This document shows, piece after piece, positions 10,406 to 25,734 of a stretch of 64,000 bases of DNA (position 1 is the stretch's first letter; each line of letters begins with the position of its first letter). Made by a program: the position numbers and the translations under genes. Where the stretch lies: assembly GCF_000312105.1 (NCBI RefSeq), contig NZ_HE978636.1, positions 241,696-305,695 on the forward strand, given 5' to 3'. The notes below the pieces were generated by a model that saw only the letters and a program-made list of their open reading frames with translations, searched no databases and had not been told where the DNA came from. This stretch comes from Aeromicrobium massiliense JC14. GTDB lineage: Bacteria; Actinomycetota; Actinomycetes; Propionibacteriales; Nocardioidaceae.

Positions 10406-13234
10406 TCATGAAGCGGCCTCCCCGGCCAGGAGCTGGGACAGGTGCAGGGCCTGCACGTCGACCAGGTCGTCGAGCTGGGTGCGGCAGGAGAAGCCGTCGG
10501 CCAGCACCACGGCGTCCGGACCGGCGGCGCGGACGGCCGGCAGCAGCTGGGTCTCGGCGACGGCCACGGACGTCTCGTAGTGGCCCTTCTCGACGCCCCA
10601 GTTGCCGGCCAGGCCGCAGCAGCCGCTGAGCCGGGTCACGGTGACGCCGGCGCGCTCCAGCACGGCCATGTCGGCCTCGAAGCCCAGGACGCTGGACTGG
10701 TGGCAGTGCGGCTGCACGACCACCTCGGTGCCGGTGAGGTCCGGCGGCGTCCAGCCCTCGGTGCGGGTGAGCAGCTCCGAGAGAGTGAAGACGCCCGTCG
10801 CGACCTGCGCGGCGCGCGGGTCGTCCACGAGCTCGACGGCGTCCGACCGGAGCGCGGCCAGGCACGACGGCTCGAGGCCGACGATCGGCACGCCTGCGGC
10901 GACGTACTCGTGCAGCACCTCGACGGTGCGGCCCAGGATGCGCCGGGCGGCGTCCAGCTGGCCCGTGGTGATCCAGGTGAGGCCGCAGCACGCCGAGCGG
11001 TCGAGCAGCTCGACGTCGTAGCCGGCGGACTCCAGGACGGCGACGGCGGCGTGGCCGCCCGCGGGCGCGAAGTACTCGGTGAACGAGTCCGACCACAGCA
11101 GCACGCGCGGCCGCTCGGCGGCCTCGCGGGTGCGGGCGTCCCGCGTGAACGGTCTCGGCGCGAACGCCGGGATGCTACGGCGCTGGTCGATGCCGGACAC
11201 CCACCGGGCGAGGTGGGCGACGCCGGGCGTGCGCAGTAGGACGTTGGTCAGCCGCGCGAAGGGTGCCCCGATCCGCGCCCACAGCGGCAGCTTGCCCATG
11301 ACGTAGTGGCTGCGCGGGCGCACGCGCCCGGCGTACGTCTGGTGCAGCACCTCGGTCTTGTAGCTGGCCATGTCGACGCCCGTGGGGCAGTCGTGCAGGC
11401 AGCCCTTGCACGACAGGCACAGGTCGAGCGCCTCGTGCACCTCCGGCGAGCGCCAGCCCTGGTCGACCAGGCGGCCGTCGACCATCTCCTGCAGCGTGCG
11501 GGCGCGCCCGCGGGTGGAGTCCTTCTCGTTGCGCGTGGCCTGGAACGAGGGGCACATGACGCCGTTCGTGCCGCGGTTGTCGGCCAGGCACTTGCCGACG
11601 CCGGTGCAACGGTGCACCGCCTGGCCCAGGTCGCCTTCGTCGTGCAGCAGCCGCAGGCCGGTGCGGCGCAGGGGCGGCGCGTGGCCGCGGCCCGAGCCGC
11701 GCAGGTCCTCGTCGAACGGGGCCGGACGCACCAGGACGCCGGGGTTCAGCACGTCGTCGGGGTCCAGGACGCCCTTGACCTGCTCGAACAGGCGCAGCGC
11801 CTTGGGCGAGTACATGGCCGGCAGCAGCTCCGAGCGCGCGCGGCCGTCGCCGTGCTCGCCCGACAGCGACCCGCCGTGGCTCGCGACGAGCGCGGCGGCG
11901 TCCTGCAGGAAGGAGCGGTAGACGCTGCGTCCGCCGACCTCGTCGAGCGGGAAGGTGATGCGCACGTGCACGCAGCCGTCGCCGAAGTGGCCGAACGGCT
12001 CGCCCTGCACCTCGTGGTCGGCCATGAGCCGCTCGAAGTCACGCAGGTAGGCGCCCAGCCGCTCGGGCGGCACCGCGGCGTCCTCCCAGCCGGCGAGCGC
12101 GGGACGGTCCCAGACGCGGGACGCGAGCCCGGCGCCCTCCTCGCGGATGCGCCACAGCACGGCCTGCTCGGCCCGCGAGGTCACGTAACGGGCAGCGCGG
12201 GCCGAGGACGCCCGCTCGATGCGCGCGGCGCGGTCGGCCAGCTCGGCCTCGTCGTGGCCGGCGATCTCGACGTAGAGGAAGCCGCCGCCCTCGGGCATGT
12301 CCGGCACCGCGGACGCGCCCTTGGCCGCGCGGTAGACCTGCACGATGCGCGCGCCGAGCCCCTCGCAGGCGACCGGCTCGAACGGCAGCAGCGCCGGGAC
12401 GTCGTCGGCGGCCTCGGCCATCGTCGGGTAGGCCAGCAGCACCATGTGCCGGTGCGGCGGCTCGTCCACCAGGTCGATCGTGGCCCCGAGGAAGACGCCC
12501 AGCGTCCCCTCGGTGCCGGCCATGAACGAGGCGACGTCGAACCCGCGCTCGGGCAGCAGGTGCTCGAGGCTGTAGCCGGACACCTGGCGGCCGAAGCGGC
12601 CCAGCTCGGTGCGCACCGTGCCGAGGTCCCCAGCCACGACCTGCTCGAGCCGGTCGAGGGTCGCGGACGCGGTGCGCTCGCCGCGGCGCAGCAGCAGCCG
12701 CTCCCCCGCCGCGGTCAGCAGGTCCAGCCCGGCGACGTTGTCCGACGCCCGGCCGTAGCCCAGCGCGCGGTTGCCACAGGCGTTGTTGGCGATCATGCCG
12801 GCGACCGTGCAGCGCGTGTGCGTGGACGGGTCGGGGCCGTAGCGCAGCCCGTGCGGGGCGGCGGCGCGCTGGACGACGGCATGGACGGCGCCGGGGTCGA
12901 CCCGGGCCGTGCGCGCCTCGGGGTCGATCTCGTGCACCCGGTTCATGTGGCGCAGGAAGTCCAGGACGACGCCGGTGCCGATCGCGTTGCCGGCGATCGA
13001 CGTGCCCGCGCCGCGGGACGTCAGGGGCGTGCCCGTCTCGCGGCACGCGTCCAGCACCGCCACGACCTCGTCGGCGTCGTGCGGGCGCACCACGACCTGG
13101 GGCACGACGCGGTACAGCGAGGCGTCCGTGCTGTACATCGCCCGGGTCAGGGTGGAGTCGTCGACGTCCGCGACCCCGCGCCGGCGCAGCGCGGCGACGA
13201 CGTCGAGCGCGGCGTCCGGGACGACGCTCACCAC
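10406..13234 (-). CDS. FAD/Fe-S 2-hydroxyacid dehydrogenase, YdiJ / D-2-hydroxyglutarate dehydrogenase type
   Basis: 942 residues. The N-terminal FAD_binding_4 domain (about 40-280) includes TSRGAGTSIAGN and GMIANNACGNRALGYG. An FAD-oxidase C-terminal domain (about 290-530) follows, with FGHFGDGCVHVR and SGEHGDGR. A bacterial ferredoxin-like region has cysteine clusters near 543 (CTGVGKC, then MCPSF) and 606 (CLSCKGCLHDCP). Cysteine-rich CCG-type domains lie at about 740-930 (ACCGLTW, HCHQSS, GCCGLAGNWG). This order matches the YdiJ family, which oxidises D-2-hydroxyacids such as D-2-hydroxyglutarate. It starts at GTG 13234 (or 13231), overlapping the HOT-family gene stop. Glycolate or D-lactate are alternative substrates. 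The electron acceptor is probably the respiratory chain. Confidence 0.85.
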   Translation of the reverse strand: MVSVVPDAALDVVAALRRRGVADVDDSTLTRAMYSTDASLYRVVPQVVVRPHDADEVVAVLDACRETGTPLTSRGAGTSIAGNAIGTGVVLDFLRHMNRVHEIDPEARTARVDPGAVHAVVQRAAAPHGLRYGPDPSTHTRCTVAGMIANNACGNRALGYGRASDNVAGLDLLTAAGERLLLRRGERTASATLDRLEQVVAGDLGTVRTELGRFGRQVSGYSLEHLLPERGFDVASFMAGTEGTLGVFLGATIDLVDEPPHRHMVLLAYPTMAEAADDVPALLPFEPVACEGLGARIVQVYRAAKGASAVPDMPEGGGFLYVEIAGHDEAELADRAARIERASSARAARYVTSRAEQAVLWRIREEGAGLASRVWDRPALAGWEDAAVPPERLGAYLRDFERLMADHEVQGEPFGHFGDGCVHVRITFPLDEVGGRSVYRSFLQDAAALVASHGGSLSGEHGDGRARSELLPAMYSPKALRLFEQVKGVLDPDDVLNPGVLVRPAPFDEDLRGSGRGHAPPLRRTGLRLLHDEGDLGQAVHRCTGVGKCLADNRGTNGVMCPSFQATRNEKDSTRGRARTLQEMVDGRLVDQGWRSPEVHEALDLCLSCKGCLHDCPTGVDMASYKTEVLHQTYAGRVRPRSHYVMGKLPLWARIGAPFARLTNVLLRTPGVAHLARWVSGIDQRRSIPAFAPRPFTRDARTREAAERPRVLLWSDSFTEYFAPAGGHAAVAVLESAGYDVELLDRSACCGLTWITTGQLDAARRILGRTVEVLHEYVAAGVPIVGLEPSCLAALRSDAVELVDDPRAAQVATGVFTLSELLTRTEGWTPPDLTGTEVVVQPHCHQSSVLGFEADMAVLERAGVTVTRLSGCCGLAGNWGVEKGHYETSVAVAETQLLPAVRAAGPDAVVLADGFSCRTQLDDLVDVQALHLSQLLAGEAAS

Positions 13235-14529
13235 AGCTCGAGCGACCCGCGCAGGATGCCGGCCAGGTCGTCGGCCGACGCCTCGCGCGGCGCCGTGGCG
13301 AGCAGCCGCTGCTGCTTGAGGGTGCCCTCGACCAGCGAGTCGACGTCGCCCTCGCCGTAGCCGACCTCGGCGAGGCCGGACGGCACGCCGATGTCGCGCA
13401 TGAGCCGGGTCAGCACGTCGGGCAGCAGCGAGGCCGGGTCGTCGCCGGGCGTCGCGCCGGGCTCGAGCAGCTGGGCGGCGCGCACGTGCCGCTCGGGCGC
13501 CGAGGAGAAGGTGAACCGGAACGCCTCGGGCGCGGTGAGCGAGACGGCCATGCCGTGCGGCACCATCGCGTGGTCGTCACCGTCCAGCACGGGGTAGCCC
13601 TCGGGCCGGAAGTCACGCACCTGGCCGGCCACCGGGTAGGCGTTGGCGTGCGGGATGTGCACGCCGGCGTTGCCGAAGCCGAGCCCGGCGAACGTCGCGG
13701 CCAGCGCGACCTCGGTGCGCGCGTCGAGGTCGTCGCCGTGCGCGACCGCGCGACGGAACGAGCCGGCCAGCAGGCTCATCGACTTCTCGCTCCACATGTC
13801 CGAGATCGGGTTGGCGCCGCAGTAGGGCACCCGCTGCTCGGCGGTCTTGCGCTCGTAGCTGGTGTAGCCGCGGGCGGTGTAGCTCTCCAGGGCGTGGCAC
13901 AGGATGTCCATGCCGGCCGCGGCGGTGACCTGGGCCGGCTGGGTGATCGTCAGCTCGGGGTCGACGACGGCCATCGTCGGCCGCAGCCGCGCGTGGGAGA
14001 TGCCGGTCTTGACGTGCTGGTCGACGACGTCCAGGACGCAGATGGTCGTGCTCTCGCTGCCGGTGCCGGTGGTGGTCGGCACCGCGACGAGCGGCAGCAG
14101 CGGCTTCTCCGGCGCCTTGCCGCCGCCGACCGGGGCGTTGACGTAGTCCATGAGCTCGCCGTCGTTGGTGAGCATGAGGTTGACCGCCTTGGCGGTGTCG
14201 ATCGCGCTGCCGCCGCCCACGGCGACCACCGCGTCGAACGGCGACGCGGCCCGGGCGGCGTCGACGGCCTCGGCCAGGCTGCGGTCGGTGGGCTCGACCC
14301 GCACCCGGTCGAAGACCACGACCTCGACCCCCGCGGCGCGGACGGACTCGGCCATCTCGGCCGGACGTCCGGTGGCCGCGACCCCGGGATCGGTCACCAG
14401 CAGGACGCGCCGGGCGCCGAGCTGGCGCAGGTCGTGGCCGAGCTCGTGGCGCGCTCCCACGCCGAACTTGAGACCGGGTGCTCCATAGGTGAAGACGGTC
14501 TCGGGGCTGGTCGGGACGATGCTGGTCAC
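13228..14529 (-). CDS. Hydroxyacid-oxoacid transhydrogenase (HOT, ADHFE1-like iron-containing alcohol dehydrogenase)
   Basis: A 433-residue group III alcohol dehydrogenase. GGGSAID (105-111) and PTTTGTGSE (151-159) bind nucleotide. Metal ligands are probably D208, H212 (HALESYT) and histidines at 294 and 325. Blocks such as GANPISDMW, GFGNAGVH, MVPHGMAV and PERH closely match what I recall of human ADHFE1. That enzyme couples 4-hydroxybutyrate oxidation to succinic semialdehyde with 2-oxoglutarate reduction to D-2-hydroxyglutarate. I chose GTG 14529 because AGGAGG lies just upstream and the sequence then starts like the family; the longer reading lacks support. It overlaps the downstream dehydrogenase gene. 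An ordinary NAD-linked 1-alkanol or 4-hydroxybutyrate dehydrogenase is less likely. Confidence 0.85.
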   Translation of the reverse strand: MTSIVPTSPETVFTYGAPGLKFGVGARHELGHDLRQLGARRVLLVTDPGVAATGRPAEMAESVRAAGVEVVVFDRVRVEPTDRSLAEAVDAARAASPFDAVVAVGGGSAIDTAKAVNLMLTNDGELMDYVNAPVGGGKAPEKPLLPLVAVPTTTGTGSESTTICVLDVVDQHVKTGISHARLRPTMAVVDPELTITQPAQVTAAAGMDILCHALESYTARGYTSYERKTAEQRVPYCGANPISDMWSEKSMSLLAGSFRRAVAHGDDLDARTEVALAATFAGLGFGNAGVHIPHANAYPVAGQVRDFRPEGYPVLDGDDHAMVPHGMAVSLTAPEAFRFTFSSAPERHVRAAQLLEPGATPGDDPASLLPDVLTRLMRDIGVPSGLAEVGYGEGDVDSLVEGTLKQQRLLATAPREASADDLAGILRGSLELW

Positions 14530-14591
14530 GCGGCCTCCTCGGTGCGATGCCCTCCGAGGATACGACTGCCGTCCGGCTGGGCGGGCTCCAC

Positions 14592-14597
14592 TACCCT
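14592..14597 (+). promoter_or_regulatory. Putative -10 element of the 14624 lipoprotein gene
   Basis: TACCCT, 26 bases before the ATG. This gives a short leader that contains the GAGAAGAGG ribosome binding site. No convincing -35 is seen. Confidence 0.4.
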
Positions 14598-14623
14598 GGT
14601 GCGGACCCGGGAGAAGAGGACTC

Positions 14624-15760
14624 ATGAGGACGAAGCGACTGCTCGCCGCCCTGGCGACGCTCGGCATGCTCACCGCGACGGCCGCCTGCGACGGCGGCTC
14701 CGACGAGCCGGCCGACCCCGAGGCGACCGCCTCGACCGCGTCGCTGAGCGACCAGGTGGGCGACCACGAGTCCGGTCCCGACAGCCCGATCGGCTACGGC
14801 ATGCGCGTCCCGCGCGGCGCCACCCAGCTCGGTCCGCTCGTCCGCTACCGCAGCGACGCGCTCGTCGCGGCCTACCAGGCCGACCTCGACGCCGCCGTCG
14901 CGCAGAAGAAGGCCGAGGACGAGGCCGCGCTGCAGGAGGAGCTGGAGGACGGCGAGACCCCGCCGACCCCGACCCCCACGCCGACCAACCGGCCCAGCGA
15001 CGACACGTACGACCTGCTCGAGGAGCAGCCCAAGCCGGACGTCACCATCTCGGCGATGCGCATCGACGGCGAGCCGTCCGACGTCGTGCACCGCATGCTC
15101 GGCCAGATCGCCACCGTCCTGCCCGACAACGAGATCGACGCCGAGAACCTCGGCGCCTACTGTCCCGTGCAGGCCGGGCGCTACACCGGCTGCCACCTCG
15201 CCGAGCGCGGACTGACCGGCGGTGGTCGTGACGTCTCGATCACGCTCGACGTCGCGGTCGGCTCGCTGCAGACCCGCACCGGCTTCCCCGCCTCGGACGG
15301 CGATCCGGTCATGGTGCTGCAGATCGCCTACGCCGGCGACCCGCGCGAGGGCCAGGAGGGCAAGGACACCGACGGCATCGGCGACATGCCCGACGCCGAC
15401 GCCACCGCGCCGGTCACCGAGGCCGTCTGGCCGAAGATGGACCTCGCGGCGCCGACCGACTCACCGCTCCTGGGCGGCACCTGGACGCTGCCCGAGGACG
15501 CCACCCTGCTGCTCACCAGCGACCGCCCGTCGTTCGCGATGGTGCAGATGCCGAAGTTCAGCGACGCCGACGACCTGGCCCGCTCGTGGGCCTCCGGCGC
15601 GGGCGAGCCGGTCACCAACACGATCGAGGAGCTGAACGAGATCACCACGACCTACACCGGTCGCACGATCGACGGCAGCCGCGCGTTCGGCGCCTACGTG
15701 GCCACCGGCCGCGGCGCCTACGCCTTCCTCATGCGTCAGGCCGCTCCGGCCCAGCGGTAG
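14624..15760 (+). CDS. Putative secreted lipoprotein, function unknown
   Basis: 378 residues. A short basic n-region and hydrophobic core end in the lipobox TATAAC with C22, so the mature protein is predicted to be acylated on the outer face of the membrane. After a charged region (DLDAAVAQKKAEDEAALQEELEDGE, coiled-coil-like) there is a Thr-Pro linker near residues 105-125, then a globular C-terminal part with a few cysteines (YCPVQAGRYTGCHLAERG). I recognise no catalytic family. The ATG was chosen because GAGAAGAGG precedes it and the signal sequence follows directly. Its last 25 bases overlap the convergent Nudix gene. Confidence 0.75.
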   Translation: MRTKRLLAALATLGMLTATAACDGGSDEPADPEATASTASLSDQVGDHESGPDSPIGYGMRVPRGATQLGPLVRYRSDALVAAYQADLDAAVAQKKAEDEAALQEELEDGETPPTPTPTPTNRPSDDTYDLLEEQPKPDVTISAMRIDGEPSDVVHRMLGQIATVLPDNEIDAENLGAYCPVQAGRYTGCHLAERGLTGGGRDVSITLDVAVGSLQTRTGFPASDGDPVMVLQIAYAGDPREGQEGKDTDGIGDMPDADATAPVTEAVWPKMDLAAPTDSPLLGGTWTLPEDATLLLTSDRPSFAMVQMPKFSDADDLARSWASGAGEPVTNTIEELNEITTTYTGRTIDGSRAFGAYVATGRGAYAFLMRQAAPAQR

Positions 15761-16197
15761 CGCTCGAGCGTCCGCAGGACGTGCTGGACCATCGGCAGCA
15801 CGGGATAGTCCGGCCCGCCGACCTCGGCCAGCTCGACCCAGCGCACCAGGTCGGTGCTGCCGCCGACGTCCACGACGTGCGGCTCCTGGTCGACGTCGAC
15901 CTGCACGGCGTACAGCACGTGCACCCCGTGGTAGTCCTCGTAGGCGTCGTCGCGACCCACGTCCACGACGTGCACGTCGTGGACGTCCACCAGCCGGGCG
16001 TCCAGGGCGGCGAGCCCGGTCTCCTCGTGCAGCTCGCGGCGCACGGCGTCGTGCGGCGACTCGCCGTGGTCGACCCCGCCGCCGGGCAGCGTCCAGCTGC
16101 CGGCCGGGAAGCCGACCGGGCTGATGCGGGTGAGCAGGATGCGCGAGTCGCGCAGGGCCACGGCGTACGCGCCGAGGCGTTGGGTACGGCGCGTCAC
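15736..16197 (-). CDS. Nudix hydrolase
   Basis: A 153-residue Nudix-fold enzyme. The full box GX5EX7REUXEEXGU spans residues 40-62 (G40, E46, R54-E55, E58-E59, G61), so metal-dependent hydrolysis of a nucleoside-diphosphate-linked compound is expected. It looks like the MutT/ADP-ribose class, but the substrate cannot be told from sequence. The GTG at 16197 follows GGAGGAG; longer readings toward the divergent acyltransferase lack a ribosome binding site. It overlaps the lipoprotein gene by 25 bases tail to tail. Confidence 0.85.
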   Translation of the reverse strand: MTRRTQRLGAYAVALRDSRILLTRISPVGFPAGSWTLPGGGVDHGESPHDAVRRELHEETGLAALDARLVDVHDVHVVDVGRDDAYEDYHGVHVLYAVQVDVDQEPHVVDVGGSTDLVRWVELAEVGGPDYPVLPMVQHVLRTLERYRWAGAA

Positions 16198-16264
16198 GGG
16201 GCTCTCCTCCGGCTTCGTCCTCGACAGGAAGCCCTCAGGCTTCGCCTCTAGAGTCAAGCACACG

Positions 16265-17299
16265 ATGACTGAGCTCGCCCCGCTGCAGACGACCACCCAG
16301 CCCGTGAAGAAGCGGGTCGCGTACCTCGACAACGCCCGCTACTGGGTGATGCTCCTCGTGGTCATCGGCCACTCGCTCACCGACCTGGTGGTGATGGACT
16401 CCGCCCGCGGGGTCTACACGTGGATCTACCTGTTCCACATGCCGTTCTTCGTGCTCATCTCGGGCTACACGGCGCGCAACTACGTCGGCGACCAGCGCCA
16501 GGTCCGGCGCATGATCAGCACCCTGGTCGTGCCGTACCTGCTCGTCGAGCTGAGCCTGCAGCTGATCACCAAGCACTACGACGGCTCGCCGGAGCACCTG
16601 ATGCCGCTCTCGCCGCAGTGGCTGGGCTGGTTCATGGCCGCGCTCATCATCTACCGCCTGACGACGCCGATCTGGCGCACGGTGCGCTACCCGATCACCA
16701 TCTCGATCGTCATCTCGCTGCTGGCCGGGCTGATCGAGATCCCCAACGTCCTCGCACTGCCGAAGGTGCTGGGCTTCCTGCCGTTCTACGTCATCGGCAT
16801 GCACTTCAGCCGCGACCGCTTCATGGCGCTCGGCCAGTGGCGCGTCCGGATCGCGTCCGCGGCCCTGCTCGGCGGCTCGTTCGTCGTGTGCCAGCTGTAC
16901 GCGTCGGACTGGACGACCGAGTGGCTGCTGTGGAAGATGCGCTACGACGAGGCCCCGCTCGAGGCGGGCCCGATGGACGGGCTGGCGGTACGCGCGTTCC
17001 TCATCGTGGTCGGCCTGGTGCTTTCGCTGGCCTTCCTGTCGCTCGTGCCGCGGCGCGAGTCCTGGACGACGCGCTTCGGCTCCCGGACGTTCTACTGCTA
17101 CCTGCTGCACGGCTACGTGATCATCCTGCTGGACCGTCAGTTCGACCTGTGGCAGAAGCTCGAGCCCTACGGCGCGGTGTCGGTGCTCGGCTGCATCGCG
17201 GCGGCGATCGTCCTGGCCAACCTGCTCATGACCAAGCCGGTCGCCGACCTGTTCCGTCCGGTGTTCGAGCCCAAGCTGACCTGGCTGTTCAAGAAGTAG
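16265..17299 (+). CDS. Membrane acyltransferase, acyltransferase-3 / fucose 4-O-acetylase-like family
   Basis: 344 residues with about 10 predicted membrane helices. The N-terminal family motif RVAYLDNARYWVMLLVVIGHS contains the catalytic-type histidine (VIGHS), followed by FHMPFFVLISGY. Such enzymes transfer acyl groups, usually acetyl, to sugars or cell-wall polymers across the membrane; the acceptor is unknown. The ATG at 16265 is preceded ten bases upstream by TAGAGT (16249-16254), a possible -10, so the leader would be very short. It is divergent from the Nudix gene and convergent with rpoC, from which a strong terminator separates it. Confidence 0.8.
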   Translation: MTELAPLQTTTQPVKKRVAYLDNARYWVMLLVVIGHSLTDLVVMDSARGVYTWIYLFHMPFFVLISGYTARNYVGDQRQVRRMISTLVVPYLLVELSLQLITKHYDGSPEHLMPLSPQWLGWFMAALIIYRLTTPIWRTVRYPITISIVISLLAGLIEIPNVLALPKVLGFLPFYVIGMHFSRDRFMALGQWRVRIASAALLGGSFVVCQLYASDWTTEWLLWKMRYDEAPLEAGPMDGLAVRAFLIVVGLVLSLAFLSLVPRRESWTTRFGSRTFYCYLLHGYVIILLDRQFDLWQKLEPYGAVSVLGCIAAAIVLANLLMTKPVADLFRPVFEPKLTWLFKK

Positions 17300-17336
17300 C
17301 CGGCCGCCCGCCCCGGGCACCTCGGCCACGGACGAC

Positions 17337-17370
17337 GAAGGGCCCCGCACCGTGAGGTGCGGGGCCCTTC
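17337..17370. terminator. Bidirectional terminator between acyltransferase and rpoC
   Basis: A perfect 15-bp stem (17337-17351 with 17356-17370) around the loop GTGA, lying 12 bases from the rpoC stop and 37 from the acyltransferase stop. It probably ends both convergent transcripts. Confidence 0.9.
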
Positions 17371-17382
17371 GCGTTCAGCAGC

Positions 17383-21207
<3,825 letters not shown>

Positions 21208-21260
21208 GTAGCTCAGTTACCTTTCACCAAAAAATCGAACGAAGGCGGGGAAGTGTGACG

Positions 21261-24725
<3,465 letters not shown>

Positions 24726-24829
24726 GAGTGATCCTTCCGAGGGCTCGCAAGCGATGTAAACTCTGTTTCGGCGCACGCCACGAGATCCCGGTCAAGGGCA
24801 CAGGGAGGTCGAGGCGGGCGCGAAAGTTC

Positions 24830-24859
24830 AGTCTAGCCCCACGACACTCCATAACTCAA
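24830..24859 (-). promoter_or_regulatory. rpoB-rpoC promoter
   Basis: On the minus strand, TTGAGT (24859-24854), an 18-base spacer and TAGACT (24835-24830). The predicted start near 24823 gives a leader of about 100 bases before the TTG start of rpoB. Transcription may also enter from elsewhere, but the mce terminator lies just upstream. Confidence 0.7.
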
Positions 24860-24868
24860 CCCCGGTCC

Positions 24869-24894
24869 TTGACAAGTTCCTGAGGAACGGTCAA
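24869..24894. promoter_or_regulatory. Inverted repeat upstream of the rpoB promoter
   Basis: Half sites TTGAC-N3-TTCC and GGAA-N2-GTCAA face each other across a 3-base centre. The repeat sits about 10 bases upstream of the rpoB -35 element, a typical place for an activator or regulator site. No known box is recognised. Confidence 0.45.
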
Positions 24895-24908
24895 AGTAGG
24901 TCGCTTCC

Positions 24909-24929
24909 GGCCCCGCCACGAGCGGGGCC
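24909..24929 (-). terminator. Terminator of the mce operon
   Basis: An 8-bp GC stem (24909-24916 with 24922-24929), 35 bases after the last mce-associated gene and upstream of the rpoB promoter. It is short but well placed. Confidence 0.6.
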
Positions 24930-24963
24930 GTCGTCGTGTCCGGGCCGGACCACGTCACGCACC

Positions 24964-25734
24964 TCACAGCGCGCGGATGTCGTCCACCAGCCAGCGCCCG
25001 TCCTGGCGCTGCATCGACACCACGACCCGGTTGCCGAACACGGTCGGCTCCTTCGTGTCGGCGGTGACCCGGGCCTGGTCGAAGAACACCAGCACGGAGG
25101 CCTCGTCGTCGGCGCACTCGTCGCCGCACTCGCGCGGCGCCGCGCTGCGGGTCACGGTGCGGACCTGCACCTGGCGCTGCGGGGCCAGCTCGTCCAGGGC
25201 CGGGGCGATCGAGTCGAACTGCTTCGCGAACTCGTCGGTCATGACCGCCGTCGCGTCCTTCTCGTGCTGCTCCAGCTCGTCGAAGCGGTAGGTGAAGACC
25301 GTCTCCATGGCCGTGCCCGCCGCCGCGGCCGCCTGGCGGTGCGCGGTGGCCACGTCGTCGTCGCCCTGCCAGCGCTCGTAGCCGTCGACCGCCGCCCACG
25401 CGCCGAGGCCGACCGCCACCACCGCGAGCAGCGCGAGCGGGACCAGGACGCGCAGCGCGGCGCGCGAGGGGCGGCGGCGGGGCGGCCGGGCGTCACGCGC
25501 CTGCGCGCGGCGCGCCCGCTTCTCGGCCCGTCGCTCGGCCCGGGTCGGGCCGGCGGGCTCGCTCGGACCGGTCGGCCCACTCGGGCCGGGGCCGGGCGCG
25601 CGATCCGCGACCGGCGGGACGGCCGGGCGGATCGGGCGCGGGGCGGACGTCGCGGGCCGCCGGGCCTGGGAGCCCGTGCCCGGACGGGTCTCGCCGGCGA
25701 TCCGGCGGCGGCGGGGACGCTGGGCGTCGCTCAT
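24964..25734 (-). CDS. Mce-associated membrane protein (second)
   Basis: 256 residues. A long cytoplasmic, Arg/Pro-rich N-terminus (about 1-95) precedes one transmembrane helix ([21 protein letters not shown]). An outside domain of the Mas type follows: FTYRFDELEQHEKDATAVMTDEF early and DGRWLVDDIRAL at the end. Mas proteins help stabilise or load Mce lipid transporters. The ATG overlaps the upstream gene stop (ATGA). It is the last gene of the operon, and the stem-loop at 24909 follows. The basic N-terminal extension is unusually long compared with its partner gene. Confidence 0.8.
   Translation of the reverse strand: MSDAQRPRRRRIAGETRPGTGSQARRPATSAPRPIRPAVPPVADRAPGPGPSGPTGPSEPAGPTRAERRAEKRARRAQARDARPPRRRPSRAALRVLVPLALLAVVAVGLGAWAAVDGYERWQGDDDVATAHRQAAAAAGTAMETVFTYRFDELEQHEKDATAVMTDEFAKQFDSIAPALDELAPQRQVQVRTVTRSAAPRECGDECADDEASVLVFFDQARVTADTKEPTVFGNRVVVSMQRQDGRWLVDDIRAL

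Noticed and set aside
13228..14529. Simple NAD-dependent 1-alkanol dehydrogenase
   Set aside because: Blocks GANPISDMW, GFGNAGVH and PERH fit the HOT/ADHFE1 branch far better than the common Fe-ADH branches.
24823..24900. Rifamycin-associated element upstream of rpoB
   Set aside because: The known RAE is a GGGGCTTGC-type inverted repeat; the palindrome here has a different sequence.
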